A stretch of 32,846 bases of DNA, taken from positions 1 to 32,846 of the IMG/VR virus record IMGVR_UViG_3300042317_001291, one strand, 5' to 3'. Below are positions 5,954-13,030 of the stretch, piece after piece; the stretch's first letter is position 1, and each line of letters opens with the position of its first letter. The notes beneath the pieces were generated by a model that was not told where the DNA came from, did no database searches, and worked only from the letters and a program-made list of their open reading frames with translations. The stretch is from a virus. Made by a program: the position numbers and the translations under genes.

Positions 5954-5982
5954 ATTGTATTGCATAGATTTTAAGAAAGCAA
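5954..5982 (-). promoter_or_regulatory. Candidate promoter upstream of the attenuator
   Basis: TTGCTT (5977-5982), a 17-bp spacer and TACAAT (5954-5959) read leftward toward the TylF-like gene. A 6-bp inverted repeat GTGTAA/TTACAC (5930-5947) lies just downstream, near the expected start site. Transcripts would meet the 5871-5906 hairpin before the gene. Confidence 0.4.
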
Positions 5983-5984
5983 TA

Positions 5985-6170
5985 CTATTTTAAAAGTTCT
6001 TTTTCAAGAAGAACGTCGTATACAGCTGTTAGAGCATGCTGAATCGAAGGATTACTTTGCTCAATAAACTTATTGACTTCTTCCTCTTCCATACCGCTAG
6101 CTAAAGCCATGCTTTTATTAATTTCGCTAAATACTTCAACCATTAGCTCAATTGTTTGTTCTCTATCCAT
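5985..6170 (-). CDS. Hypothetical protein (61 aa)
   Basis: A small acidic helical protein (MDREQTIELMVEVFSEINKS, then GMEEEEVNKFIEQ). GAGGAG four bases before the ATG is an excellent ribosome-binding site. The start overlaps the previous gene by eight bases, making it the last of four overlapping leftward genes. Function unknown. Confidence 0.65.
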   Translation of the reverse strand: MDREQTIELMVEVFSEINKSMALASGMEEEEVNKFIEQSNPSIQHALTAVYDVLLEKELLK

Positions 6171-6366
6171 TTTTCTCCTCAGAAATAAATGCTGGGGAGG
6201 GTCCCAGCAAAAAGCCCTCTTTGTGATATTCTACCATTTTTTCAATTTCCTGACTACCACCATTTTGCTTAGCAATTAGGCACATTACGTCATATATCCT
6301 ATGCAGCATTATGTATGTCACCATAGGAAGGTTATCTTCTAGGCTGCTAGACTTATCTTCAGTCAT
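6163..6366 (-). CDS. Hypothetical protein (67 aa)
   Basis: A helical protein whose central part (MVTYIMLHRIYDVMCLIAKQ) is amphipathic, ending AFISEEKNG. The start overlaps the stop of the 64-aa gene upstream by eight bases, and its own 3' end overlaps the next gene, so translation is coupled throughout. No family is recognised. Confidence 0.6.
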   Translation of the reverse strand: MTEDKSSSLEDNLPMVTYIMLHRIYDVMCLIAKQNGGSQEIEKMVEYHKEGFLLGPSPAFISEEKNG

Positions 6367-6553
6367 TTTTTACTTTAATATCCTCTAGCACCTCATCAAT
6401 TGTATTTAAACCACGCACCTTGGCAAGTTCTAAATATGCTTGAATTGTGTTTAATGCCTTTTCAGCAAGAAAAGCTCTAGATATGTGTGCACAGGGGATG
6501 CTTGCAGACATATCTGAAACTAAATTCTTATCAAATTTACTTTCTATTTGCAT
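6359..6553 (-). CDS. Hypothetical protein (64 aa)
   Basis: A small helical protein (SRAFLAEKALNTIQAYLELA, then NTIDEVLEDIKVKND). It starts inside the 3' end of the zinc-finger-like gene (17-bp overlap), with only a weak purine-rich ribosome-binding site, so translational coupling is likely. No function is recognised. Confidence 0.6.
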   Translation of the reverse strand: MQIESKFDKNLVSDMSASIPCAHISRAFLAEKALNTIQAYLELAKVRGLNTIDEVLEDIKVKND

Positions 6554-6752
6554 TTTCTATTTCTTTCACCATTTTGCTATAAAGGGCCATACCCACATAG
6601 CTTTTGTATTTACAGGAAATACAATAAATAAAAACATTATCTTCGTTGTCAATATTAGAAAAGAGAAGGCCTTGATCTAATGGGCAAGCCATTTCTGAAA
6701 CAAGACCTTCTCTCGAAAGACTTAAGTATTCAGATACTAGTTGTATCTTAAT
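6537..6752 (-). CDS. Small Cys-containing protein with apparent AUU start (71 aa)
   Basis: An open frame encodes IKIQLVSEYLSLSREGLVSE, then MACPLDQGLLF, then IYCISCKYKSYVG, ending EIENANRK. The CP and CxxC pattern suggests a small zinc-binding knuckle. No ATG, GTG or TTG precedes residue 21. AAAGGA lies six bases before an ATT at 6752, so AUU initiation is the best fit; starting at the ATG (6692) would give 51 aa without a ribosome-binding site. The frame is also continuous with the upstream transglycosylase after a single TAG, so stop read-through is an alternative. Confidence 0.5.
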   Translation of the reverse strand: MKIQLVSEYLSLSREGLVSEMACPLDQGLLFSNIDNEDNVFIYCISCKYKSYVGMALYSKMVKEIENANRK

Positions 6753-6764
6753 AATAAATCCTTT

Positions 6765-7325
6765 CTAACTCTTAGATGGAAACTTGCTTAGCCACTCTTT
6801 TGTTCGAGGAGTTAAGCCTTTCCATGACGACCAATCTTGACCGCCATTGGTCATATAATACGTTATCTCTGCGTTGATTGCTGGATCAAATAACGAATAG
6901 TTACTGTCCAGTTTGAACTTTTCTTTTCTAGCATTGCCAAGATATCCCAGCATGTTGATCTGAAAAATTCCGTAGGAACTGTCTCCAGTTTTCCTGTTGC
7001 CGTTATAAGCCATTGGGCGTCCATTAGACTCCTTTTTAGCTACAGCCCACGCCATTTTAAGGGCGCTACCCTCAAAGCCTACGGCCTTGAGAAGTTCAAC
7101 CAATTCTTTGTCTGTTAAAGACTCAGATGGTTTCCACACAGTATTGCTGAATTCCTCCAGCTTTTCCTTGTTAAGTTGTGCTTCGGTTACTACATCTGGT
7201 TTTACAACCAGAGCAGAAGCTGATTGAATTATTTCTGGTTGACCAGTAAATAAAAAAAGTACAGCTACTGATATTGCAACGTAGTGATGTAAAACATCGC
7301 TAAGTTTTTGTTTTATATTCTCCAT
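6765..7325 (-). CDS. Membrane-anchored lytic transglycosylase (SLT/lysozyme-like), probable lysin
   Basis: Cleaves peptidoglycan glycan strands. Residues 14-28 (HYVAISVAVLFLFTG) form a signal-anchor or uncleaved signal; a linker follows to about residue 65, then an SLT-type lysozyme fold with catalytic E99 in AVAKKESNG and the family motif SSYGIFQIN at 116-124. The final ALTPRT-like region is replaced by a short WSSWKGLTPRTKEW end. GGAGG at a good distance selects the ATG at 7325 over in-frame starts at 7331 and 7340. The secreted or anchored form suggests export before holin action, or a role in genome entry. A strong promoter lies 30-60 bases upstream. Confidence 0.82.
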   Translation of the reverse strand: MENIKQKLSDVLHHYVAISVAVLFLFTGQPEIIQSASALVVKPDVVTEAQLNKEKLEEFSNTVWKPSESLTDKELVELLKAVGFEGSALKMAWAVAKKESNGRPMAYNGNRKTGDSSYGIFQINMLGYLGNARKEKFKLDSNYSLFDPAINAEITYYMTNGGQDWSSWKGLTPRTKEWLSKFPSKS

Positions 7326-7358
7326 AGGCATTTCCTCCAATAGAGATAACGAACTATA

Positions 7359-7388
7359 AGAATACCATTAAAAAGTTTAATCTGTCAA
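7359..7388 (-). promoter_or_regulatory. Sigma70-like promoter for the transglycosylase gene
   Basis: On the minus strand TTGACA, an 18-bp spacer and TATTCT form a near-consensus promoter. The expected start site is about 25 bases upstream of the ATG at 7325, leaving a short leader with GGAGG. Confidence 0.75.
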
Positions 7389-7412
7389 CCTGAGATTTAC
7401 ATTGTATTTGTT

Positions 7413-7433
7413 TTAGTTAACTAATAATATAAT
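7413..7433 (+). promoter_or_regulatory. 12-bp palindrome beside TATAAT in the divergent region
   Basis: TTAGTTAACTAA (7413-7424) is a perfect palindrome four bases before TATAAT (7428-7433). It lies between the divergent lysin and nrdJ genes and could be an operator. The closer box TAGAAT at 7485-7490 is an alternative nrdJ promoter. Confidence 0.35.
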
Positions 7434-7484
7434 AGTTTTTATTGATTTTTGCTTATCTCCCTTCCCATGCTTAAAAAACTTTGG

Positions 7485-7490
7485 TAGAAT
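7485..7490 (+). promoter_or_regulatory. Candidate -10 box for nrdJ
   Basis: TAGAAT is followed by a leader of about 45 bases containing two small hairpins (GTAGA/TCTAC at 7484-7500 and CCGC/GCGG at 7516-7526). AAAGG then lies six bases before the ATG at 7542. The -35 candidate TTCCCA is weak. No cobalamin riboswitch is visible in the short leader. Confidence 0.4.
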
Positions 7491-7541
7491 AGGACTCTAC
7501 TTAAATTACATCGAACCGCTAGGCGGAGAAAAAGGTTATAT

Positions 7542-9476
7542 ATGTCAAATACTATTGCAAACCCGTACGAAAATTTTATTGCGTTATCACGTTACGCTAG
7601 ATGGATTCCAGAAGAAAACCGTCGTGAAACGTGGGGTGAGACGGTAGATAGATATTTTGATTTTATGCTAAACCACCTAAAAGAAAATCATAATTACATT
7701 CCAACTGAAAAGCTTGTAGCGGAATTAAAAGATGGTGTATTTAAAAGAAACGTCATGCCCTCTATGCGCTCCGTAATGACTTCAGGAGCGGCACTAGAGA
7801 GAGATAATGTAGCAGGATACAATTGTTCATTTGTCCCAGTAGATTCCCCAAGATCTTTTGATGAAACCATGTATATTCTTATGTGTGGAACAGGTGTTGG
7901 GTTTTCTGTTGAATATAAGTATGTTAATAAGCTTCCCGCCGTCCCAGAAACATTTGAAAAATCTACAACCGTAATTACAGTAGAAGATTCAAAGCAAGGT
8001 TGGGCAAAAGCCTACCGTGAGCTGCTTGCCTTGCTTTGGTCAGGACAAATCCCAGCAATTGATGTTTCAAAAGTTCGACCAGCAGGTGCACGTTTAAAAA
8101 CAATGGGTGGGAGATCTTCAGGTCCTCAGCCTCTTGTTAATCTTTTTGATTTCACAATTGCAAAGTTTAAATCAGCAGCAGGACGAAACTTAAAGCCAAT
8201 TGAGGCACATGACATTATGTGCAAGATTGGTGAAGTTGTTGTTGTGGGCGGAGTTCGCCGCTCAGCTATGATTTCCTTGTCGAATATTAACGATATTGAA
8301 ATGGCCGCCGCTAAATCGGGAAATTGGTGGGAAAACAATACTCAACGTGCTCTTTCAAATAACTCTGTAGCTTATTCTCGTAAGCCAGACATGGAGCAAT
8401 TTATTTCAGAATGGAAATCACTTTATGATTCAAAATCAGGAGAGCGTGGAATATACAATGTTGCAGCAGCTCAAAAGCAAGCCTCAAAGTATGGACGAAG
8501 AGATCCAGAAATTCATTATGGAACAAACCCTTGCTCAGAAATTATTTTACGTCCCTATCAATTTTGTAATCTTTCAGAAGTCGTATTACGTGAAAGCGAT
8601 ACAAAGAAAGATATTGAGCGCAAGGTTGAGCTTGCAACAATTCTTGGAACCTGGCAAGCAACATTAACAGATTTTAAGTATCTTAGAAAAATCTGGAAAG
8701 ACAATACGGAAGAGGAAAGACTTTTAGGTGTTTCCCTTACTGGACAGTTTGGTCATAAGTTTATGTCTGGCAAAGAAGACATTATTGCATTAGAGTCTTT
8801 TCTAATGTCTATGCGTGAAAAAGCTAGAGAAACAAATATGCATGAGGCTGCCAAGATAGGTATTCCAGAGTCTGCGGCTATTACATGTGTAAAGCCTTCT
8901 GGAACTGTTTCACAGCTTGTAGGGGTATCTTCAGGTATGCACCCTTGGCATTCACCATATTACATTCGCACAGTCCGTGGCTCTAAAGGAGACCCTATCT
9001 CTGTGTTCTTAAAAGAAGTTGGAATTCCAGTGGAAGATGATGTAATGAAACCAAATGAAACTTATGTTTTTTCATTTCCAGTAAAGGCTCCAGAAGGTGC
9101 AATTGTTAGAAGTGATTTGACTGCATTAGATCATTTAAACACGTGGTTGGTATATCAACGTGCATGGTGTGAACACAAGCCCTCTATTACAGTTTCTGTA
9201 AAAGAAGACGAGTGGATGGAAGTTGGCGCTTGGGTTTACAAACACTTTGATGAAGTTTCAGGAATCTCATTCTTACCTCATTCAGATCACACCTATAAGC
9301 AAGCCCCTTACCAAGAAGTAACTAAAGAAGAGTACGAATCCCTTGTCGCAAAGATGCCTAAAGAAATCCGATGGGAAGATTTATCTTTTTATGAGACAGA
9401 AGATGGAACTTCTGTAAATGCAACACTTGCATGTAGCTCTGATGGAAACTGTGAATTGGTAGATATTAGCGCATAG
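7542..9476 (+). CDS. nrdJ: Adenosylcobalamin-dependent class II ribonucleotide reductase
   Basis: Reduces ribonucleotides to deoxyribonucleotides for phage DNA synthesis, using a B12-derived radical. At 644 aa it matches the monomeric, Lactobacillus-type triphosphate reductase. Active-site cysteines are visible: C95 (AGYNCSF) and C342 (QFCNLSE) as the reducible pair, C331 in TNPCSEIILRPYQ as the thiyl radical site, and a C-terminal shuttle pair C631/C637 (ACSSDGNCE). VRPAGARLKTMGG and CVKPSGTVSQLVG are also family motifs. The enzyme needs host adenosylcobalamin, which tells something about the host. It lies between the divergent lysin gene and the holin-like gene rather than in a nucleotide-metabolism cluster. 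Confidence 0.95.
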   Translation: MSNTIANPYENFIALSRYARWIPEENRRETWGETVDRYFDFMLNHLKENHNYIPTEKLVAELKDGVFKRNVMPSMRSVMTSGAALERDNVAGYNCSFVPVDSPRSFDETMYILMCGTGVGFSVEYKYVNKLPAVPETFEKSTTVITVEDSKQGWAKAYRELLALLWSGQIPAIDVSKVRPAGARLKTMGGRSSGPQPLVNLFDFTIAKFKSAAGRNLKPIEAHDIMCKIGEVVVVGGVRRSAMISLSNINDIEMAAAKSGNWWENNTQRALSNNSVAYSRKPDMEQFISEWKSLYDSKSGERGIYNVAAAQKQASKYGRRDPEIHYGTNPCSEIILRPYQFCNLSEVVLRESDTKKDIERKVELATILGTWQATLTDFKYLRKIWKDNTEEERLLGVSLTGQFGHKFMSGKEDIIALESFLMSMREKARETNMHEAAKIGIPESAAITCVKPSGTVSQLVGVSSGMHPWHSPYYIRTVRGSKGDPISVFLKEVGIPVEDDVMKPNETYVFSFPVKAPEGAIVRSDLTALDHLNTWLVYQRAWCEHKPSITVSVKEDEWMEVGAWVYKHFDEVSGISFLPHSDHTYKQAPYQEVTKEEYESLVAKMPKEIRWEDLSFYETEDGTSVNATLACSSDGNCELVDISA

Positions 9477-9485
9477 TGGTACAAT
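9456..9485 (+). promoter_or_regulatory. Promoter for the holin-like and fibre genes
   Basis: TTGGTA, an 18-bp spacer and TACAAT preceded by TGG overlap the end of nrdJ. It would drive the holin-like gene with a leader of about 55 bases holding two hairpins. Confidence 0.5.
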
Positions 9486-9492
9486 AATAGGA

Positions 9493-9530
9493 TTGGGCTA
9501 AAGCCCAAAATTCCTAGGCTTACCGCCTAG
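9493..9530 (+). promoter_or_regulatory. Twin hairpins in a 5' leader
   Basis: Two perfect 6-bp stems stand in tandem: TTGGGC-TAAA-GCCCAA (9493-9508) and CTAGGC-TTACC-GCCTAG (9514-9530). No U-tract follows and AAGGAGG comes right after, so they look like leader stabilisers or binding sites and not terminators. Confidence 0.5.
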
Positions 9531-9548
9531 AAATAAGGAGGATCAAAA

Positions 9549-9782
9549 ATGGCAAAAGCTAAAGAAGATCTTAATGGAGATGGAAAGGTTACAATGCAAG
9601 AAAAGATTCTAGCAGCACTGGCAAGTTATGGACGTCATTTTCTAGGAGCAGCAATTGCTCTTTATATGACTGGCAACACTAGCCCAAGAGACCTACTATT
9701 GGGCGGATTTGCTGCCACAGCACCCGTAATTTTGAAAGCGCTCAATCCAAATGAGCCATCATTCGGCTTCACAAACAAGTAA
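9549..9782 (+). CDS. Holin-like small membrane protein with an EF-hand-like N-terminus (77 aa)
   Basis: Residues 21-48 and 50-66 are hydrophobic (YGRHFLGAAIALYMTG and DLLLGGFAATAPVILKAL), giving two membrane segments. The C-terminal NPNEPSFG resembles the ending of actinophage holins. Such proteins form membrane lesions that let endolysin reach the wall. The N-terminus reads DLNGDGKVTMQEK, a 12-residue loop matching the EF-hand/dockerin calcium-binding consensus, which is unusual here. AAGGAGG lies eight bases before the start. Its place near the lysin agrees with a lysis role. Holin assignment rests on topology and ending, not on a proven family match. Confidence 0.65.
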   Translation: MAKAKEDLNGDGKVTMQEKILAALASYGRHFLGAAIALYMTGNTSPRDLLLGGFAATAPVILKALNPNEPSFGFTNK

Positions 9783-9800
9783 GCAAAAATAGTCAATTAA

Positions 9801-9836
9801 GAATACTCCTGTGCTAAAATTAGTACAGGAGTATTC
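9801..9836. terminator. Perfect 12-bp hairpin between holin-like and fibre genes
   Basis: GAATACTCCTGT and ACAGGAGTATTC pair perfectly around a 12-base loop. The downstream CTATTTAG is a poor U-tract, so it may be a processing site or a weak terminator. The loop contains TGC-TAAAAT, an extended -10-like sequence, so it could instead be a promoter under a hairpin. Confidence 0.55.
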
Positions 9837-9857
9837 CTATTTAGGAGACTATGGCAA

Positions 9858-10205
9858 ATGGCAGGACAAAAGAATTTCGAAGTAGATCAGAATGCAACAT
9901 TTAGCTTTGTAGTAGAATATAAAGACGATAATGGTAATGCGATTGATCTTACTGGCGCATCTGCAAAAATGCAGGTTCGTGATGTAAAAGGTGGAACAAA
10001 GTTAGCAGTAACTTTAACATCTCCAAGCGGCGGAATAGTAATAAACGGACCACTTGGAAAAATAACTGTAACGCTTACACCAACTCAAACAAACAAACTC
10101 TTTTATCCTAAATCTGTATATGACATTATGGTCATAGATTCTAATGCGAATAAAATAAAGCTCCTTGAAGGGTTTATGACCCTAAATAGATCGGTGACTA
10201 TATAG
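9858..10205 (+). CDS. Tail/baseplate protein, BppU N-terminal-like (115 aa)
   Basis: A beta-rich protein of the type found at the head of fibre gene blocks. The opening FEVDQNATFSFVVEYKDDNG and DLTGASAKMQVRDV fit the N-terminal domain of phage baseplate upper proteins, and KITVTLTPTQTNKL with YDIMVIDSN are further strands. AGGAG lies ten bases before the ATG; an ATG at 9851 is out of frame. Its stop overlaps the next start as TAGTG. Role in attaching the following fibre proteins is inferred from context. Confidence 0.65.
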   Translation: MAGQKNFEVDQNATFSFVVEYKDDNGNAIDLTGASAKMQVRDVKGGTKLAVTLTSPSGGIVINGPLGKITVTLTPTQTNKLFYPKSVYDIMVIDSNANKIKLLEGFMTLNRSVTI

Positions 10206-10645
10206 TGATTGAGTCTGTAGTTGTTAAAGAGCAAGTAAACAAAGTTGTAATATCTTCTCCAGGACCACAAGGTCCTAGAGGAAGAACTATTCTTAATGGC
10301 TCTGGAGATCCCGCAGCAAACCTTGGGCTTGCTGGAGATTTTTATTATGATACAGTTTCTTCAGCATTTCATGGTCCAAAAGTTTCAGACATTACATGGT
10401 CTGGTTCAACTAAAATATTTTTAACAAATAATACATTAGCTTATTCATGGGAACTTACTCAGGTTACTGGGCCAGCCCTAGGAGTGTATTCTGTTGTTAT
10501 TAGCCACGGATTAGGGTATCAACCAAATGTTACCGTAAAGTCTAGCGCTGGAGATATTTTAGAAACTGGTATAGATTACAATAGCACTAACCAAATAACA
10601 CTGACAATGGCTCAACCATTTTCAGGGACAGCATACCTGTCATAA
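10205..10645 (+). CDS. Virion fibre protein with a short collagen-like patch (146 aa)
   Basis: The GTG start overlaps the previous stop. Residues 18-27 read SPGPQGPRGR, a short collagen-like Gly-Pro-x patch often found near the attachment end of phage fibres. The middle GDFYYDTVSSAFHGPK resembles fibre modules that recur downstream (QIYYDTSNQTMYYYNG). The C-terminal half, with VYSVVISHGLGYQPNVTVKS, looks like a bacteriophage-type beta head domain also found at the end of the next gene (TVTHNLGTKDVV). Collagen-like prolines are known substrates for P4H-type enzymes. Confidence 0.65.
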   Translation: MIESVVVKEQVNKVVISSPGPQGPRGRTILNGSGDPAANLGLAGDFYYDTVSSAFHGPKVSDITWSGSTKIFLTNNTLAYSWELTQVTGPALGVYSVVISHGLGYQPNVTVKSSAGDILETGIDYNSTNQITLTMAQPFSGTAYLS

Positions 10646-10656
10646 GGAGATAGCAA

Positions 10657-12084
10657 ATGGCAAGAAAATTTTTAGTTAGCGTTGATCTCAACAAGAATGA
10701 GTTGCTCAATGCTAGAATCCAAAACTTGGGCGCAGCCCCATCAAATCCAGTATCTGGTCAAATTTACTACGACACATCAAATCAAACGATGTACTATTAC
10801 AATGGGCTTTCATCACCCGATGGTCCATGGATGCCAATGTCTGGATCCACAGAAGTTATTCAAGATGTTATTGGCTCATCTGTAGTTGCTGGTACAGCGC
10901 TTACAGCAACGTACGACGATTCGGCTGGAACCACAACATTAAAATTAAATGATACTGCAGTTACAGCAGGATCCTATGGGTCAACAACACAAATTCCAAC
11001 ATTTACAGTTGATGCACAAGGACGTTTGACTGCAGCATCTACAGCAGATCTCGCAACACAATTAGATTTAGGTGCAGATAATGCCCATGGTGGATACAAG
11101 CTTGATCTTCTAACTGATTCAGTAATATTTGTTGGCGGAGAAGGAATTGATACTGATTATTCATCAGATGGAACATTGCATACAATTGCAATTTCAGCAG
11201 AAGATGCTTCTACTACCAATAAGGGTGTTGCATCATTTAACACAGATGATTTTAATGCCACAGACGGACATGTAGAGTTAAAGGATACAGTTGTTAAAGC
11301 AATTACAACTGATTCTGGAGCTTTAACTCCTTCAACACATGGAATTTCAATTCTTGGTGGAGAGGGCATTGATGTAACACATACTGGAACATCAATTACA
11401 GTAGCTGGAGAAGATGCAAGCACAACCAACAAGGGTGTTGCTTCTTTTGCGGATGCAGACTTTACAGTAACATCTGGTGCGGTAACAATTAAAAATGTTA
11501 ACCTTGCAACCCAGACTACTGGAAATTATATTGCAACAATCTCTGGAACAGCAAATGAAATTGAAGTTACTGGCTCTGGATCAGAAAATTCAGCCGTAAC
11601 AATTGGATTGCCAGACGATGTAACAATTGCAGGCAATCTTACAATTAATGGCAACCTTGACGTACAAGGTTCAATTAACTCAATAAGCACAACTGAAGTT
11701 AATATTGTTGATAATAAGGTTGTTCTTAATACAAATGTTGATAGTGCACCATTAGCAGATGCTGGATTAAAGGTAAATCGTGGAACCTCAGCAGATGTAG
11801 AGGTTTTATGGAATGAGTCATCAGACCAGTGGACATTAACAAATGATGGTACAAATTATCATGAGATAACAAGAAAATATAAGACTACTCTTAATACATC
11901 AGCAACATCTTATACTGTAACTCATAACTTGGGAACAAAAGATGTAGTTACTGCTATTTACGAAGTTGCTTCACCATATGCACAAGTAGAAACAGATGTT
12001 GAGCATACATCAGATTCAGTTGTGACTATTAGATTTGCAGTTGCCCCAACAGCTGGAGAATATAGAGTAGTTGTAATAGGATAA
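10657..12084 (+). CDS. Tail fibre protein (475 aa)
   Basis: A long beta-rich fibre. The N-terminal MARKFLVSVDLNKNELLNAR is likely the attachment end, followed by IYYDTSNQTMYYYNG. Two diverged repeats containing EDASTTNKGVASF lie at roughly residues 185-270. A module near residues 325-405 (GNLTINGNLDVQGSINSIST, ADAGLKVNRGTSADVEVLWN) has a close counterpart in the giant fibre at 15012-19256, showing exchange between fibre genes. The last 75 residues form an HNLGTKDV-type head domain. GGAGATAG precedes the start. Confidence 0.75.
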   Translation: MARKFLVSVDLNKNELLNARIQNLGAAPSNPVSGQIYYDTSNQTMYYYNGLSSPDGPWMPMSGSTEVIQDVIGSSVVAGTALTATYDDSAGTTTLKLNDTAVTAGSYGSTTQIPTFTVDAQGRLTAASTADLATQLDLGADNAHGGYKLDLLTDSVIFVGGEGIDTDYSSDGTLHTIAISAEDASTTNKGVASFNTDDFNATDGHVELKDTVVKAITTDSGALTPSTHGISILGGEGIDVTHTGTSITVAGEDASTTNKGVASFADADFTVTSGAVTIKNVNLATQTTGNYIATISGTANEIEVTGSGSENSAVTIGLPDDVTIAGNLTINGNLDVQGSINSISTTEVNIVDNKVVLNTNVDSAPLADAGLKVNRGTSADVEVLWNESSDQWTLTNDGTNYHEITRKYKTTLNTSATSYTVTHNLGTKDVVTAIYEVASPYAQVETDVEHTSDSVVTIRFAVAPTAGEYRVVVIG

Positions 12085-12093
12085 GGATTTTAA

Positions 12094-12465
12094 ATGGCCA
12101 AAAAGTTTAAGTCATTACTAAACCTTCTTACACTTCCAGAAGATCCACTTGTTGGATCATCTGGAGATGTATACTTTAATGTTACAAGCAAAAACATTAA
12201 GATATACAATGGTGCAATTTGGGTTGACTTAACTCCAGGCTCTACAGATCCCGCCCCATTTTATATGCACACTCACTCATATGATGGAGATGTGCATACA
12301 ATTAACTTGCAGGAAACTATTGACTTTTCTAACATTAACGAAAATTCTAGTGTTGAAGAAGAAATTCCTGTTATAATTGGTATCGATGGCGGAAGTCCAA
12401 ATTCAAACTATAGCAACGCAAGCTACACTCAGCTAACCTTGCTAGACGGAGGCGAAATTGCCTAG
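12094..12465 (+). CDS. Short fibre protein (123 aa)
   Basis: The N-terminus MAKKFKSLLNLLTLPEDPL and GDVYFNVTSKNIKIYNGAIW are a shortened version of the start of the 475-aa fibre, so both probably attach to the same site. The C-terminus DGGSPNSNYSNASYTQLTLL plus DGGEIA is shared in outline with the 121-aa protein at 14593 (DGGSPSSTDSD...DSGVIS). HTHSYDGDVHT is rich in His. It may be a capping or adaptor fibre. The stop overlaps the next start. Confidence 0.6.
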   Translation: MAKKFKSLLNLLTLPEDPLVGSSGDVYFNVTSKNIKIYNGAIWVDLTPGSTDPAPFYMHTHSYDGDVHTINLQETIDFSNINENSSVEEEIPVIIGIDGGSPNSNYSNASYTQLTLLDGGEIA

Positions 12466-13009
12466 TAGTTATCCAAATTCGTTAGATAGTCTTACAAACC
12501 CAGAAAGCACTTCAACTTTAGAAGGCCATGCCTCCTTACACTCAACCGTAAATGATGCAATTGAAGCCATTGAACTAAAGCTGGGTGTAGATGGGTCTTC
12601 AGATGTAAACTCTATTGATTACAAGCTAGCAGAGCTAGAGACAAGCCTAAATGCTTTAGATGCAGAAAATGCATCAGAGCTTCTTGGTTTGGACGGAAAC
12701 AACGACATAGCAGCAACTGTTTGCGATATTGAAAATGCAACAACTTTAGATTTTTTTAACAAAAACGCATTTTCTACCGTAAAGTATACAATCCAAATAA
12801 CGAGGGGGGCAGAAATTTATGCCTCAGAAATATTTATTGTTAATCACGAGAATGACATAAACATGTCAGAATCTAACATCATAACAAACACAAACAACAC
12901 TCTATTTAATTATACATTTGAAGAAAATTCAGGTATAATTAGTCTCAAGATCACCCCTGTAAGTACTGCTGTTACAGCCAGATATTACAGAACAGCAATT
13001 AAAAAATAA
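12458..13009 (+). CDS. Virion protein with coiled-coil neck (183 aa)
   Basis: The TTG start at 12458 is fixed by GGAGG five bases upstream and by overlap with the previous stop. Residues 1-25 contain HASLHSTVNDAIEAIELKLG, a signature found in many phage fibre proteins before a trimeric coiled coil (YKLAELETSLNALDAENASE). The C-terminal half is beta-rich (TVKYTIQITRGAEIYASEIF). A structural fibre or neck role is inferred; no enzymatic motif is seen. Confidence 0.65.
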   Translation: MPSSYPNSLDSLTNPESTSTLEGHASLHSTVNDAIEAIELKLGVDGSSDVNSIDYKLAELETSLNALDAENASELLGLDGNNDIAATVCDIENATTLDFFNKNAFSTVKYTIQITRGAEIYASEIFIVNHENDINMSESNIITNTNNTLFNYTFEENSGIISLKITPVSTAVTARYYRTAIKK

Positions 13010-13030
13010 GCAGTAAAAGGAGTCATATCA

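Noticed and set aside
7491-7541. Cobalamin riboswitch before the B12-dependent reductase
   Set aside because: The leader is only about 50 bases and lacks the B12-box and the extended fold such riboswitches need.
8425-8667. 80-aa ORF inside nrdJ
   Set aside because: It overlaps the NPCSEI active-site region of nrdJ in another frame and has no ribosome-binding site.
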